From Hermodice carunculata (taxonomy: Eukaryota > Annelida > Polychaeta > Eunicida > Amphinomidae): a stretch of DNA of 64,000 bases. A model generated the notes under the pieces. The model did not search any database. It was given only the letters and a program-made list of their open reading frames with translations, and had not been told where the DNA came from. The stretch's first letter is position 1; each line of letters starts with the position of its first letter. A program made the position numbers and the translations under genes. Below are positions 11,832 to 36,779 of this stretch, piece by piece. The DNA is taken from contig OZ026628.1 of assembly GCA_964020975.1 (NCBI GenBank), positions 15,345,079-15,409,078 on the forward strand, written 5' to 3'.

Positions 11832-12493
11832 TAGACAGAAGCAAAAGGGTCAGAGTCTTGACGACCTCAGTGGGAGAACATCAAGACCAGGCAAATGTTA
11901 TCTTGTCTGGCTAAGGTCAGTGACTTGGGGAAATGAAGTTGACACCACAAGACTGTTTATGGACATGGAGAAGTTGAGTTTCTGTTTTCTTGTGAGCAAG
12001 CATTATAGATGTGTACGTGTATGAATGGTGTGTGATGAAACGACTTAATGAGTATTGACAAAAGATGTCGTTAGTGATTGTAGAGTGGCATCAAATGAAT
12101 AAAGACAGGAAACCTCATGGCATGGAAGAGTGTGCTCTCCATATAAGTGCATCAGTATTGATTTCTGTATCATAATTCCATGGATTTACTGAGGTGGAGG
12201 AAAAGGGGATCTGTATATTCTTTATTTGTTAATGGTTTTCTAGGCATAAATTCTTGGGTGTAAATGTACACATTTGTCTTTAGTCGAAATGGTATTCTAG
12301 CACAAACTAAAAGTGGAGTGGCTCCCACCAAAATAAAGGGAAGAGTGCCCCCCCCGAGGGACTCCAAGCCCAGGCCTAAACAGTATGTGATTGGTTCAGA
12401 TGGTTCTACATGGGGTGATGCTGGTTTCTGATATCCTGAGGTATTTCAGGTGATAAACTTGTTGCCTTAATATAATGCTTATGCTGTCTGCAG

Positions 12494-12568
12494 GGTGCGG
12501 GGATCAACAGTGGATCTCAGTGGATCACAATCAACAGCGAGGAAGACAGCTGTGTGATTGTACAATAG
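12494..12568 (+). CDS. Very weak candidate terminal exon
   Basis: After a good acceptor (CTGTCTGCAG|) an open frame reads GAGINSGSQWITINSEEDSC, VIVQ and stops at 12566-12568. The composition is protein-like, but no upstream partner exon was found and the frame is only 24 codons. It may be chance. Confidence 0.2.
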   Translation, partial: GAGINSGSQWITINSEEDSCVIVQ

Positions 12569-13046
12569 AGTGACACCTTATGATGATAAAATGAGGGCCA
12601 CAGAAAAAATAGGCCCAATGTCTCAATATGTTACAAAATTGAGTCAAATAGCAAAGGGATTTGATATTATGTCCGGAAAACTTGTGTCATTAAGTGCCTA
12701 TGTCAGATGTCTGGGTGCAGTTGTACAGAGGTTTCACTGGATGAGAGCACTGGGGTCCACATAATGTTTCCTCCATGGATATTTGTTTGTATGAAAATCG
12801 CAATAATCATTCAACATGTTACCCTTGGCAACAGCACTGAAAGCTTTGCCCTCATTAAATATGATGCCAGGGTAACACTACATCTATGAGACAACCCTTG
12901 TAGAGTTTTGGATGGTTGATAGACAATATTCATGCATTGTTGCCGCAGCAACCAACAGATGTTATTTAGTTTACTTAAAGGTTGCTGTGATGTACCTACC
13001 TAAAGCTACAAGTGTGGAAGTCAGAGCCTGTAAATACTGTTGTTAA

Positions 13047-13277
13047 CTCATTCCACCCTGATAGAAGACTGAGTCAACAGCTTTCCTTGGCGCGCTCTGG
13101 GCGCAATGCGCCCAGAGCGCGCCAAGGAAAGCTGTTGACTATGGGCATATAATTTGGAATGATCTTCCATGCAAGTTTCATCCAAAATATTGAAAAATAA
13201 TCCCTAAATTAGTAAAATACAATTAGCAGACGACATTTAGATATTAGCGGGAAAAAGCGTCATCAGGGTGGAATGAG
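13047..13277 (+). mobile_element. TTAA-flanked hairpin MITE, copy 6 (perfect 32-bp stem)
   Basis: TTAA flanks at 13043-13046 and 13278-13281. The terminal repeats are identical, CTCATTCCACCCTGAT, and unlike those of the other copies. The hairpin arms 13073-13104 and 13108-13139 pair perfectly over 32 bp with a 3-base loop; the inner stem is GGCGCGCTCTGGGCGC. It looks young. Confidence 0.88.
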
Positions 13278-13327
13278 TTAAGGCCAGCAAGAGGAGTTCG
13301 ATCCATGCTGTACATTTTGGTCACATA

Positions 13328-13606
13328 CAGTGCCGCCAGAAAGTTTTGCTCCATCTCCTCTGGTGGCGCCTACGCGTGGTCCTCCTCAGGTACAACTTGT
13401 ACAAGGGACTCTTGCAGGGAACACTGTTAGGAAGTTTAATGTTAGTCACTCAGTGTACCTCTTGTACCTACCTGTGGCCCTCATTGGCCCTAAACTGGTT
13501 GTGGTGTCAGAATTATACTGTTTATTACAGTTTGAAAAGTGGTACCTGCAAGTGGCTCTGCTGGTGACCCTCCCTAGTTTTGGAGCAAGACTTTCTGTCA
13601 GCACTG
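13328..13606. mobile_element. 279-bp TA-flanked MITE (Tc1/mariner type), copy B
   Basis: TA at 13326-13327 and 13607-13608, with the same inverted repeats and same length as copy A but numerous substitutions, so the two inserted independently. Confidence 0.85.
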
Positions 13607-13749
13607 TAGTACTCCCTCTGGTACCATGTTCTCCCTATTTGGCACTTTACCCAGTCCCCTTAGGATCCAATAACAGGGAGATTGTTATGGGAAGGGGCAC
13701 CACTGTGGGGAATAGCTTATGTGTTACCATAGTGATGAATTAATTGACT

Positions 13750-15050
13750 CACCCATTTTAATGCAGACCAGTTATAGCAGCAACTCCTCAATGTTTAGTA
13801 CATAAAGCCACTACTAGGGGTGACATGGTACCTGAGGCAATTGTTTGACATTATTATGAAGCCTTTAACTGTTTATTTATTTGGGAAGAGTGACCTTTTT
13901 AATTATTTCAAGTTGGCAAAGAACAAAAAGCTGACTTCTTGTCCAGAAAACATGTACATGTATATGCAAAGAAATCAGGCCCAAGGGCCATTTGGTGATA
14001 AAATTTTAAATTGTGTGTGATCAAAACTTGCATACCAAATGTGAACCTTGTCAGATGAAAAAAATGTCCCCCCAAGATGGGTGTGAAATTTTCATTAGCC
14101 ACAGGATAAAGGATTGATCACAAATAGGTTGGTTGGTTTGCAATATGAATCGCTTAACAAGATTAAATATGTGAACTACTTGGTAATTAGTCTATAGTTC
14201 TCTAAAACATTTCACCTTTTGCTTTCATGCCACCATTTGAAGCATAAATACCTTTGCTATAATTGATGAGCATGGGAGTATGATGAAAAATTTTTCACTC
14301 AACTGGAAATGTGACAAAGGAGATAAAGTTTGATTTCATGCAATAAAACATTAGTATTTGTGTATATCGTTCATGTCATGTAGATTTGGATGGAATTTGC
14401 GACCTTTCATTTGTACTGTATTCATGTATGTTCATCGTGTTGCTATGGTAACGTAGGTGTAACCATGGTAACTATGAAGTCACATTCCTCTTCACTTTGC
14501 ATGAATATTCATATTCCATGTTATCATGAGAAAATGTGAATAAAACATTATTTATAAAAGATGAGTATGTCGCTTGTTTCTCAATAGCTTTTCAAACAAA
14601 CAAATTAATCTTAGCATTAACTGTAGGAATGATTGCTGAAATTGTGTCACATTAATAAAACACAAAATATCGGTGAGCAGAGCACTTTTATCTTTTGCAA
14701 AGGAGTGATGTACTTTGATGTATTTCAGTGGTGAACTAGAGTAATTTTGCATTTTTTGCGGCTATATATTCCTGGACACACTTTCTTGTGATGGTGGCTA
14801 CGTGTCTCTACTTTGTATTTGATAAAAGAATTGCCCACTTGAATTTAAAGAACGTACGAACATACAATAATACCAAATACATAATGTATGAAAAGTCTGA
14901 GAACTTGCATGGACTAGTGTATGTACCAATATACATATGTACGTAAACATAGCTAAATTCAAATTTGAACTTACCCTGAGAAAAGGATTCACTGTACTGC
15001 TGATCCTGCAGGTACAAGTACATGTAGGACACAGTATATCAACCTGACTG
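13750..15050. other. Intergenic, no gene supported
   Basis: Unique AT-rich sequence between the second mariner MITE and the minisatellite. No exon or recognisable transposon was seen. Confidence 0.55.
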
Positions 15051-15051
15051 C

Positions 15052-15629
15052 CTAAAACTAAGTCCTGAGAGAAAAGTAAGACTGTCAATGGGGGATCAAA
15101 ACTAAGTCCTGAGAGAAAAGTAAGACTGTCAATGGGGGATCAAAACTAATTCCTGAGAGAAAAGTAAGACTGTCAATGGGGGATCAAAACTTGAGTCCTG
15201 AGAGAAAAGTAAGACTGTCAATGGGGGATCAAAACTAAGTCCTGAGAGAAAAGTAAGACTGTCAATGGGGGATCAAAACTAAGTCCTGAGAGAAAAGTAA
15301 GACTGTCAATGGGGGATCAAAACTAATTCCTGAGAGAAAAGTAAGACTGTCAATGGGGGATCAAAACTAAGTCCTGAGAGAAAAGTAAGACTGTCAATGG
15401 GGGATCAAAACTAAGTCCTGATAGAAAAGTAAGACTGTCAATGGGGGATCAAAACTAAGTCCTGAGAGAAAAGTAAGACTGTCAATGGGGGATCAAAACT
15501 AAGTCCTGAGAGAAAAGTAAGACTGTCAATGGGGGATCAAAACTAAGTCCTGAGAGAAAAGTAAGATTGTCAATGGAGGATCAAAACTAAGTCCTGAGAG
15601 AAAAGTAATACTGTCAATGGGGGATCAAC
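15052..15629. repeat. 44-bp minisatellite, 13 units
   Basis: Thirteen head-to-tail copies of a 44-bp unit containing CCTGAGAGAAAAGTAAGACT and GTCAATGGGGGATC. Units 3 and 7 share an AATTCC variant and unit 4 has one extra base, so blocks of several units were copied together. Confidence 0.97.
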
Positions 15630-15883
15630 ATGATGGCGGAGGGAGATGCTAAAGACTTGTCAAGTTAAATGCCTTGTGTGGATAAAAACAAACTCTAATA
15701 TTAGTTTTTCCCAGAACAAAACTGCATGTACCGGGTACGGCAACAACAGGCTTTGTGTCAGAGCTTCTGCTGTGGATCGCGCCGATATCCCGAAGGACCC
15801 CCATTCAAATGACTGCTGTTTCCAAACGGCACTGTTGTAGACAATAATTTATGAGACAAGCGAATGAATCAGCTTCTTGACTG

Positions 15884-16396
15884 GTGCTGCTCACTTTAGG
15901 CCCCTTAAAAAAAAAATCCTGTTTCTCATCAACGCCCGCCCCGATTTGTGGTCCCGCCCCACAAAATTTTTATATTTTTTTTTAATTTTCTCATAAATGC
16001 CGTCTGGATGCACACTTGACTTGGAGCAACAAGTTTGCAAACCGATCGTGCAGTTGTATTTTGAACCAATATTATATACACTATATTGGGTACTTTCAGA
16101 TTATAATTTTTTCTTTGATATAATGACATGCCTTTCCTTACAATGTAGTTCCATTGAAATTGAATATTTTACCCCCCCCCCCCCCCGATAATTCATTATT
16201 ATAATAAGTGAACGCAAATATATATAATACTTATACTACCCATTGACACCAAGAATGTTGTTGTCCAGGTATTCCAGTGTTGGTTAAAGAAAAGAAGAAG
16301 AAGAAGAAGAAGAAAAAAAAACCTTCCTCCCTCCGCTATTTTTGAAAAGAAAATGATGAGAAACAGGAATTTTTTTTAAGGGACCTTAGCAGCATT
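15884..16396. mobile_element. Non-autonomous DNA transposon with about 45-bp TIRs
   Basis: The left end (15884-15930) reads CCCCTTAAAAAAAAAATCCT then GTTTCTCATC. The right end (16355-16394) is its inverted counterpart, GATGAGAAACAGGAATTTTT then AAGGGACCTTAGCAGCA. The interior holds a C run (16172-16186) and a GAA microsatellite near 16290-16320. No coding frame; superfamily not assigned, since no clear target duplication was seen. Confidence 0.65.
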
Positions 16397-16938
16397 TTTG
16401 TGACTGAATTCTAAAATACTCCAGCTGCACAAAAGACAACACAGAATCACTGCATTTTGTAGCATTCTAATATACCTGTTTTTAGGGGCCCCTTAGGGTT
16501 TTACTTCTTGCTGCTCCTGTTGTCTATTTCTACTGACAAATATGTCCTAAATACACTTCGTAACAATTACAGAATAAAACACAAGGATCTGATATATTAA
16601 TAGTAGACAGTTATAGATTTACCTTACGCGAACGCCCTGCTTAAGAGTAGCATGTAAAGGTGTCACGTGCTAAATGTGGTCACATTGAGTTTAAGATCCA
16701 GTGGTACGTGAGCAACCCGGCCTCTCTTCAGCATTGCCATATGGCTGGTAGGAATTAGCCAATCATAAGGCTCAAAAAGTGTTGATTATATCCCATAACC
16801 ATTGATTATGAAAAAGAATGTATTATGAAACTTGATAATGCATCTTTTTTGGGCTGACCTTCACCCTCAATAATAGCAAAAAGGGCCCGCAAAAAGAGAG
16901 AATTAAGTAAAACCTATAACTCACTCTTTCTGAATTAA

Positions 16939-17035
16939 CCCTTTCAATGTCTAACAATAAAATTTGAAATGATTTACCTGAATTTCCATGTTAAAAACCT
17001 TTCCATTCAAGTACCAGCACGCATTATACCATCAG
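16939..17035 (-). mobile_element. TTAA hairpin MITE, truncated copy
   Basis: TTAA (16935-16938) and CCCTTTCAATGTC are followed by the inverted family block ACCTTTCCATTCAAGTACCA. No hairpin remains; the inner end is uncertain. Confidence 0.5.
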
Positions 17036-17039
17036 CCAC

Positions 17040-17990
17040 AAAACTTCTCCGGGTCAGTAGTCTTGATGCAGTAGCATATCATGAACGCAAAGCAAACTTT
17101 GATTGTGAAATTGTAAAAATACTACAAATAAAAACCAACATACCTCCCAGTACTGCTGGTGCCGTCATTTCTTTGGAAAAATAATTGCTGAGTTGCAATA
17201 TTATCAAGTTCAATTAGAGGCACGTCATCTTCCATTTTGTGGCAGCTAGCAGACTCACGAACTGCCTGAACGCCTGAGCGAAATCACGAATGAAGTGACT
17301 CAGAAGTGAAATGACACTGTCACACGTGTGTGTAAGAATTTGATTACGTAACTGACAGATAATACGCTTTCAATCATGAAATCACTGATCCGACCTAAAC
17401 TCAAATGACCATTCCTACCAGCCAATGACAAACTATTACTACTGTCTCGTGGCTTCGCCACTCGACAGTTATAAGCCATAATCGTCTCCTTTCATGTTAT
17501 AACTCTCACATATAACATCTTAACTTTGACAAATTAAAGCATAAAGCTAGGCTGGCTACACACAGCCTTTACGCGAGCAACCCGGCCTCTCTTCAGTAGG
17601 TAAATAAAGCTGTCCAAGCAAGCCTCCAATCATCAAATAACTATAGAAATATAGCAACTTGCTACTTGCACTTACCACGGTAAAAATTTGGACATATATA
17701 CTAATTATACATAGAAGTTTAGGAAAGTGGCATGAGTACAGCAGCCCTCAATCGCCATGTGCAGGGCAGATCTCAAATACAACCTGAATGCATGAATTAT
17801 GCGGGCCTTCGCATTCACCACGCCTTTGCCCCCCCCACCCACCCCCATGACCCATAATGCTGTGGGAAATAAATGAAAGTCTGTCGTCACTTCCCAGTTT
17901 TCAAGCAATGAATTTGAGTGACTCTTTCTAGCGCATATACTTTACATATGTGCGAGAAATTCGCAACTTTCCTATTTTAAATAACTGGCA
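17040..17990. other. Intergenic, no gene supported
   Basis: Contains a 22-bp word, GAGCAACCCGGCCTCTCTTC plus AG, at 17575 that also occurs at 16709. Otherwise unique sequence without splice or coding signals. Confidence 0.5.
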
Positions 17991-18029
17991 TTTTACTTTT
18001 ATTTTTATTATTAGTATTTTTTTCGTAGT

Positions 18030-18270
18030 TGTGGACTGAATCAACAGTTTCTCCTCGACACTCTTTGAATCGCTGTGTCCAAAGCGTTTCAAAGAAAGCT
18101 GTTGATCCGGAACATTATTTTTTTGTCTGGAAATATGATCATGCCGGTATTTTAAATTAAATGAAAGGTCTCTCCACAAAGAATTCGAGTTTAGTAATAT
18201 TTTTGATCATTCAGAGTAGTTGGCGTGGTCTTTAGTGGTTCTTCTTAAGTCGCAGTTGGATGTGAACGAG
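18030..18270 (+). mobile_element. TTAA hairpin MITE, decayed copy
   Basis: GACTGAATCAACAG and GAAAGCTGTTGAT arms survive at about 18035-18110 with many mismatches. The block TTAAATGAAAGGTCT follows, and TTAA stands at 18271-18274. The left terminus is not recognisable. Confidence 0.55.
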
Positions 18271-18451
18271 TTAACTAAATAATTTGTGTTCATAAAAACG
18301 TTTCGCTGGCACCCTTTTTCTCTCCAGCTTCCAGCTTCAAAGCAACATACTGCTCACAGAACTGGCAAAAATGCAAGCTTTGTGCTAAAGTGTAACACGC
18401 AGTCATATCAAACCTAGCGTCAATGGAAGAAAGCGTAATGTATTATAACAT

Positions 18452-19043
18452 TACTGGAAGAAAGAAAGGGGACAGAGATAGAAAGAGAGAGGAAGAGAAA
18501 GAAAGAAAGAGAGAGGAAGAGAAAGAAAGAAAGAGAGAGGAAGAGAAAGAAAGAGAGAGGAAGAGAAAGAAAGAGAGAAAGAAAGAAAGAAAGAAAGAAA
18601 GGGGACAGAGATAGAAAGAGAGAGGAAGAGAAAGAAAGAAAGAGAGAGGAAGAGAAAGAAAGAAAGAGAGAGGAAGAGAAAGAAAGAGAGAGGAAGAGAA
18701 AGAAAGAGAGAAAGAAAGAAAGAAAGAAAGAAAGGGGACAGAGATAGAAAGAGAGAGGAAGAGAAAGAAAGAAAGAAAGAGGAAGAGAAAGAAAGAAAGA
18801 AAGAAAGAAAGGGGACAGAGATAGAAAGAGAGAGGAAGAGAAAGAAAGAAAGAGAGAGGAAGAGAAAGAAAGAAAGAGAGAGGAAGAGAAAGAAAGAGAG
18901 AGGAAGAGAAAGAAAGAGAGAAAGAAAGAAAGAAAGAAAGAAAGGGGACAGAGATAGAAAGAGAGAGGAAGAGAAAGAAAGAAAGAAAGACAGAAAGAAA
19001 GAAAGAAAGACAGAAAGAAAGAAAGAAAGAAAGAGAGAGGAAG

Positions 19044-19082
<39 letters not shown>

Positions 19083-19179
19083 GAGAGGAAGAGAAAGAAA
19101 GAAAGAAAGAAAGAGAGAGGAAGAGAAAGAAAGAAAGAGAGAGGAAGAGAAAGAAAGAAAGAAAGAAAGAGAGAGGAAG

Positions 19180-19226
<47 letters not shown>

Positions 19227-19275
19227 GAGAAAGAAAGAAAGAAAGACAGAAAGAAAGAAAGAAAGAGAGAGGAAG

Positions 19276-19306
<31 letters not shown>

Positions 19307-19315
19307 GAGAGGAAG

Positions 19316-19346
<31 letters not shown>

Positions 19347-19387
19347 GAGAGGAAGAGAAAGAAAGAAAGAAAGAAAGAGAGAGGAAG

Positions 19388-19429
<42 letters not shown>

Positions 19430-19446
19430 GAAGGAAGGAAGGAAAA
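18452..19446. repeat. GAAA / GAGAGGAAGA purine tract with 133-bp higher-order repeat
   Basis: Nearly 1 kb of pure purine on the plus strand. The marker GGGGACAGAGATAG recurs at 18468, 18601, 18734, 18811 and 18944, giving a 133-bp larger unit with one 77-bp step. Such tracts can form triplex (H-) DNA. Its Lys/Glu/Arg reading frames are not genes. Confidence 0.95.
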
Positions 19447-19449
19447 TCT

Positions 19450-21287
19450 ACATGTTACCTTTCACAACGGGAATGCTTATATAGCGGTATGAATGATGTT
19501 CTGTTAAGACTAAAAAAAAAATACCGTTCAATCTTACACAAAAACTAGTACTTTTCAGTTTCGCCTCTGGACTGTTCAAGTAATATAATTTTCTAACTGT
19601 GTTTACTTCACGTTTATTATGAGTCATATCGGACGTAAAGCCTATGTGATTTCCTTCCAACAAAGGAATAGGATGTATTCATATCTAAATGCTGTCCTAC
19701 CCTAACGCCTATTGAGCAAAAGAGGGAGCCACCTGCATCAGGGCAGATCCATGTATTGAGCATGGTCAAAAGTACTTTCTCAACAAAATGAAAAACACAA
19801 ACACACAATAATCTTAAGAAAATGTATTAACATATACTTAAGACATAAAGGATGCCTAAAATAATTAGAAATGGGCTCTCTTTTGGTTGAAAAGGTTTTA
19901 TTTAGGGACATTTATGCCGTATATAATACAAATCTGCCCTGATCATGGTGGAAGCATCAGTCTGTTGGCCCGGCAACACNNNNNNNNNNNNNNNNNNNNN
20001 NNNNNNNNNNNNNNNNNNNNNNNNNNNNNNNNNNNNNNNNNNNNNNNNNNNNNNNNNNNNNNNNNNNNNNNNNNNNNNNNNNNNNNNNNNNNNNNNNNNN
20101 NNNNNNNNNNNNNNNNNNNNNNNNNNNNNNNNNNNNNNNNNNNNNNNNNNNNNNNNNNNNNNNNNNNNNNNNNNNNNNNCCCAAAATTCAAGTTCCTCAC
20201 ACAGTGAATAGATTTTGTAATGGTGGTTCGTACACTAAGGTACTTTTACTACTGGACTGCCCCAGTCATATACTTAAACATAAAACATTTGAATGTAACA
20301 GTCTCATTCCAAATATCCACAGCCTTAGTCTTGAGCAGGAGTAAATCTCCCTCTTCGCAGTAAAAATGACTGTTTTGTTTACTTTCAATTATTTATGTTT
20401 GCCAGTGCATACCCTAAGTGTTAAGTATGTTATACATGCAACAGACTTGATCAAGTAAAACAATTAAGATTATCATTTTTATTTATATGATATCTGGTCT
20501 GCAGCGCAGCTTCCTCATACATCTCAAAAAATCACTGGTGCTGCAAGGTTTCCATATCATAAAAGCCAGAAATCCAACAGACAAGCTTTTAGGCTCCCAT
20601 GTTGGTTAATGTCACTGTTTACGCCAAAAAACTTAAAAACGGAAACATTGAAAAATTCGTGTTTGCATATTTTTATTAAGCACGTTTAACAGATTATTTT
20701 CAAGAAAGGTAAACTAAACCTGAAGGAAAATATAGGATCGTCAGCGGGTAATAATATATACATTATTTGAAGCCACTTAGTTACATTGTAGCCTGTATAG
20801 CTTTAATAGGTCTAGTACTCAGAATAAATTCCATGATGCTATCCAAATCCATCACTGAAATTGCATCTAGATACACAGTATGTATGCATAATACTATAAA
20901 TCGTTGGTGCTGTAAAATACACATGTCAAATCTAATTTTCTGTTATTATTCATGCTGTGTCCACCCACCATAGACTTGTATGTAAGTACATGTATATCAT
21001 TATAAGTGATTGCTGCTATGATGTTATACACTGCAGCTTTCCAATTTTTATTATTATTGCTTATGTCTGGTACTACAGCTCTTTGGCTAAGCACAAATCT
21101 ACTAGCTAACGAGCTTACGAACACATGATTAAGCTGGGGTCATGTTCATTGTGGTGCGTTGTCATGTTTATCATAGCTTGCGTTTACAAAATGAAACATG
21201 AGAACAACTGTGATCACCCGAGGCTCGTCTAAAATACTCTCGTTCCAGTTGGCTACCAAAAATCATATTAATGTTAAGGAAGAGTTG

Positions 21288-21290
<3 letters not shown>
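19450..21290. other. Intergenic sequence with an assembly gap, no gene supported
   Basis: Holds the N gap at 19980-20179 and an inverted duplication of ATCTGCCCTGAT.. (19722-19750 against 19929-19957). No coding exon is evident before the aerolysin-like gene. Confidence 0.5.
19980..20179. other. Assembly gap (200 N)
   Basis: Exactly 200 undetermined bases, a fixed-size scaffold gap, so the true distance is unknown. Confidence 0.99.
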
Positions 21291-21380
<90 letters not shown>

Positions 21381-21386
21381 TATATG
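21291..21386. repeat. (TA)n microsatellite upstream of the aerolysin-like gene
   Basis: A TA run of about 95 bp ending some 75 bases before the start codon at 21461. Its position means it could serve as, or disturb, a TATA-like promoter region; that is inference only. Confidence 0.95.
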
Positions 21387-21460
21387 GTATTTGAAACTGG
21401 AGGTCTTGTCAGTTCCGTTCAACAAGACCGTCGTCGCACAGTGGTGGCGACACCAGCAGT

Positions 21461-35469
<14,009 letters not shown>

Positions 35470-35487
35470 ACCAATCTTTGCTTATGG

Positions 35488-35493
35488 AATAAA
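35488..35493 (+). promoter_or_regulatory. Poly(A) signal AATAAA of the aerolysin-like gene
   Basis: AATAAA 18 bases after the stop codon of exon 2, giving a very short 3' UTR. Confidence 0.65.
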
Positions 35494-36345
35494 ACACATG
35501 AGGACATTTAACGAGGCATTTAACATTCTTCTGTTAGGCTGTGGTCACTTTTTAAAATTTAATCTTCACTGATGTCATTGTCACTATTACCTTGCTTTGG
35601 ATCCCTTTCATTTGTCGAATAAAATACATCACAGTAGTCACTCAGCTTGACCCTGACTGGGTCAACAGCAATCAAGCCCTGTGTTTGTTTCACTTTTGTT
35701 TCAGTTTATCTATATTTTAAACTTAATATCAATATCGAATTTTATATCAGAATCGAATGATTCCTAAATAACGGGTATCGGTAACGACTAAAAAGAATTT
35801 GGTATTGACCCATCCCAACTAAAAGTGCCCAACAAGCACAAAGCACAAGGTAGCAGACTTTTGAAAGTAAAACGCGTGGAAAAAACCCTGAGATGTGAAT
35901 GGCTATACTTTTGACAGCTTAACACATTTACGTGCTCTGTCATATTAAGGAAGTCATGGGGTCTCCATGGCAATCTTTCTATTAGAAAACTTTTCAGCAT
36001 TAGAATATTAATTCAAAATGCTAGCTGAAATATGTTTCTACCGCGTATCATCTGGAGATGCTTATATTAAATTAGAGAACATGGGGGGGGGGGGCGGATT
36101 TCACATATCTTTAATGAACTGTTAGATAGTGGACTTTCCAAATCAATATTTTGTCTTCATTTCCATGTGACATGAAACTGTGTCTGACTGGTACTCAGTT
36201 AGGAAATGGTCTTCCTATCTCTTACAAAATTTTGAAGTTGAAACTCCATACATAGAAAAGTGTCTGTACCAATTCCTTACTTATATGCGGGCAAGTGGAC
36301 TGTGATGGATATTTTGGAAATAAAGAGGACTTAGCACAAGTAAGT

Positions 36346-36498
36346 GGAAATTGTTCCTTCCGTGTAGATGGAAATTGCTTCTTCCGTGTAGGTGGAAATT
36401 GCTTCTTCCGTGTAGGTGGAAATGGTAGGTAGAAATTGCTTCTTCCGTGTAGGTGGAAAATTGCTTCTTCCGTGTAGGTGGAAATTGTTTCTTCCGTC
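36346..36498. repeat. 24-bp tandem repeat, about six to seven units
   Basis: The unit GGAAATTGCTTCTTCCGTGT plus AGGT recurs at 36346, 36370, 36394 and 36418, then with small indels to about 36498. Confidence 0.93.
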
Positions 36499-36779
36499 CA
36501 TCATTGTAGTTGTGACATAAACATGCCTTTGGCAATTATAAACTTTACCCCCCCCCCAAAAAAAGCTATATTCATGCATAAGGGCCATCTAGACCTATCT
36601 CTGACAGTGATACACTCATGTCACCGGACAGTGTTCTCGGTCATTGGCAATTGCCAACCCTGTGCTTTGAGGTGGGAAATTAGTGTGAATATCTTCTATT
36701 ACTGCATGTCACAATGATGAAGCAAAAGTAAATTGCCTTGTGTTTCGTCCTCACAAAATGAAACAAAAACGTACTTTAA

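Noticed and set aside
13330-13743. 137-codon open frame
   Set aside because: Most of it lies in the TA-flanked MITE copy B; the matching copy A does not keep the frame.
15052-15629. CRISPR-like array
   Set aside because: Units are contiguous with no unique spacers and the DNA is animal; it is a minisatellite.
18423-18614. Lys/Glu/Arg-rich open frame
   Set aside because: It is simply the translated GAAA/GAGAGGAA repeat.
19887-20211. Open frames across the N run
   Set aside because: Undetermined bases; nothing can be inferred.
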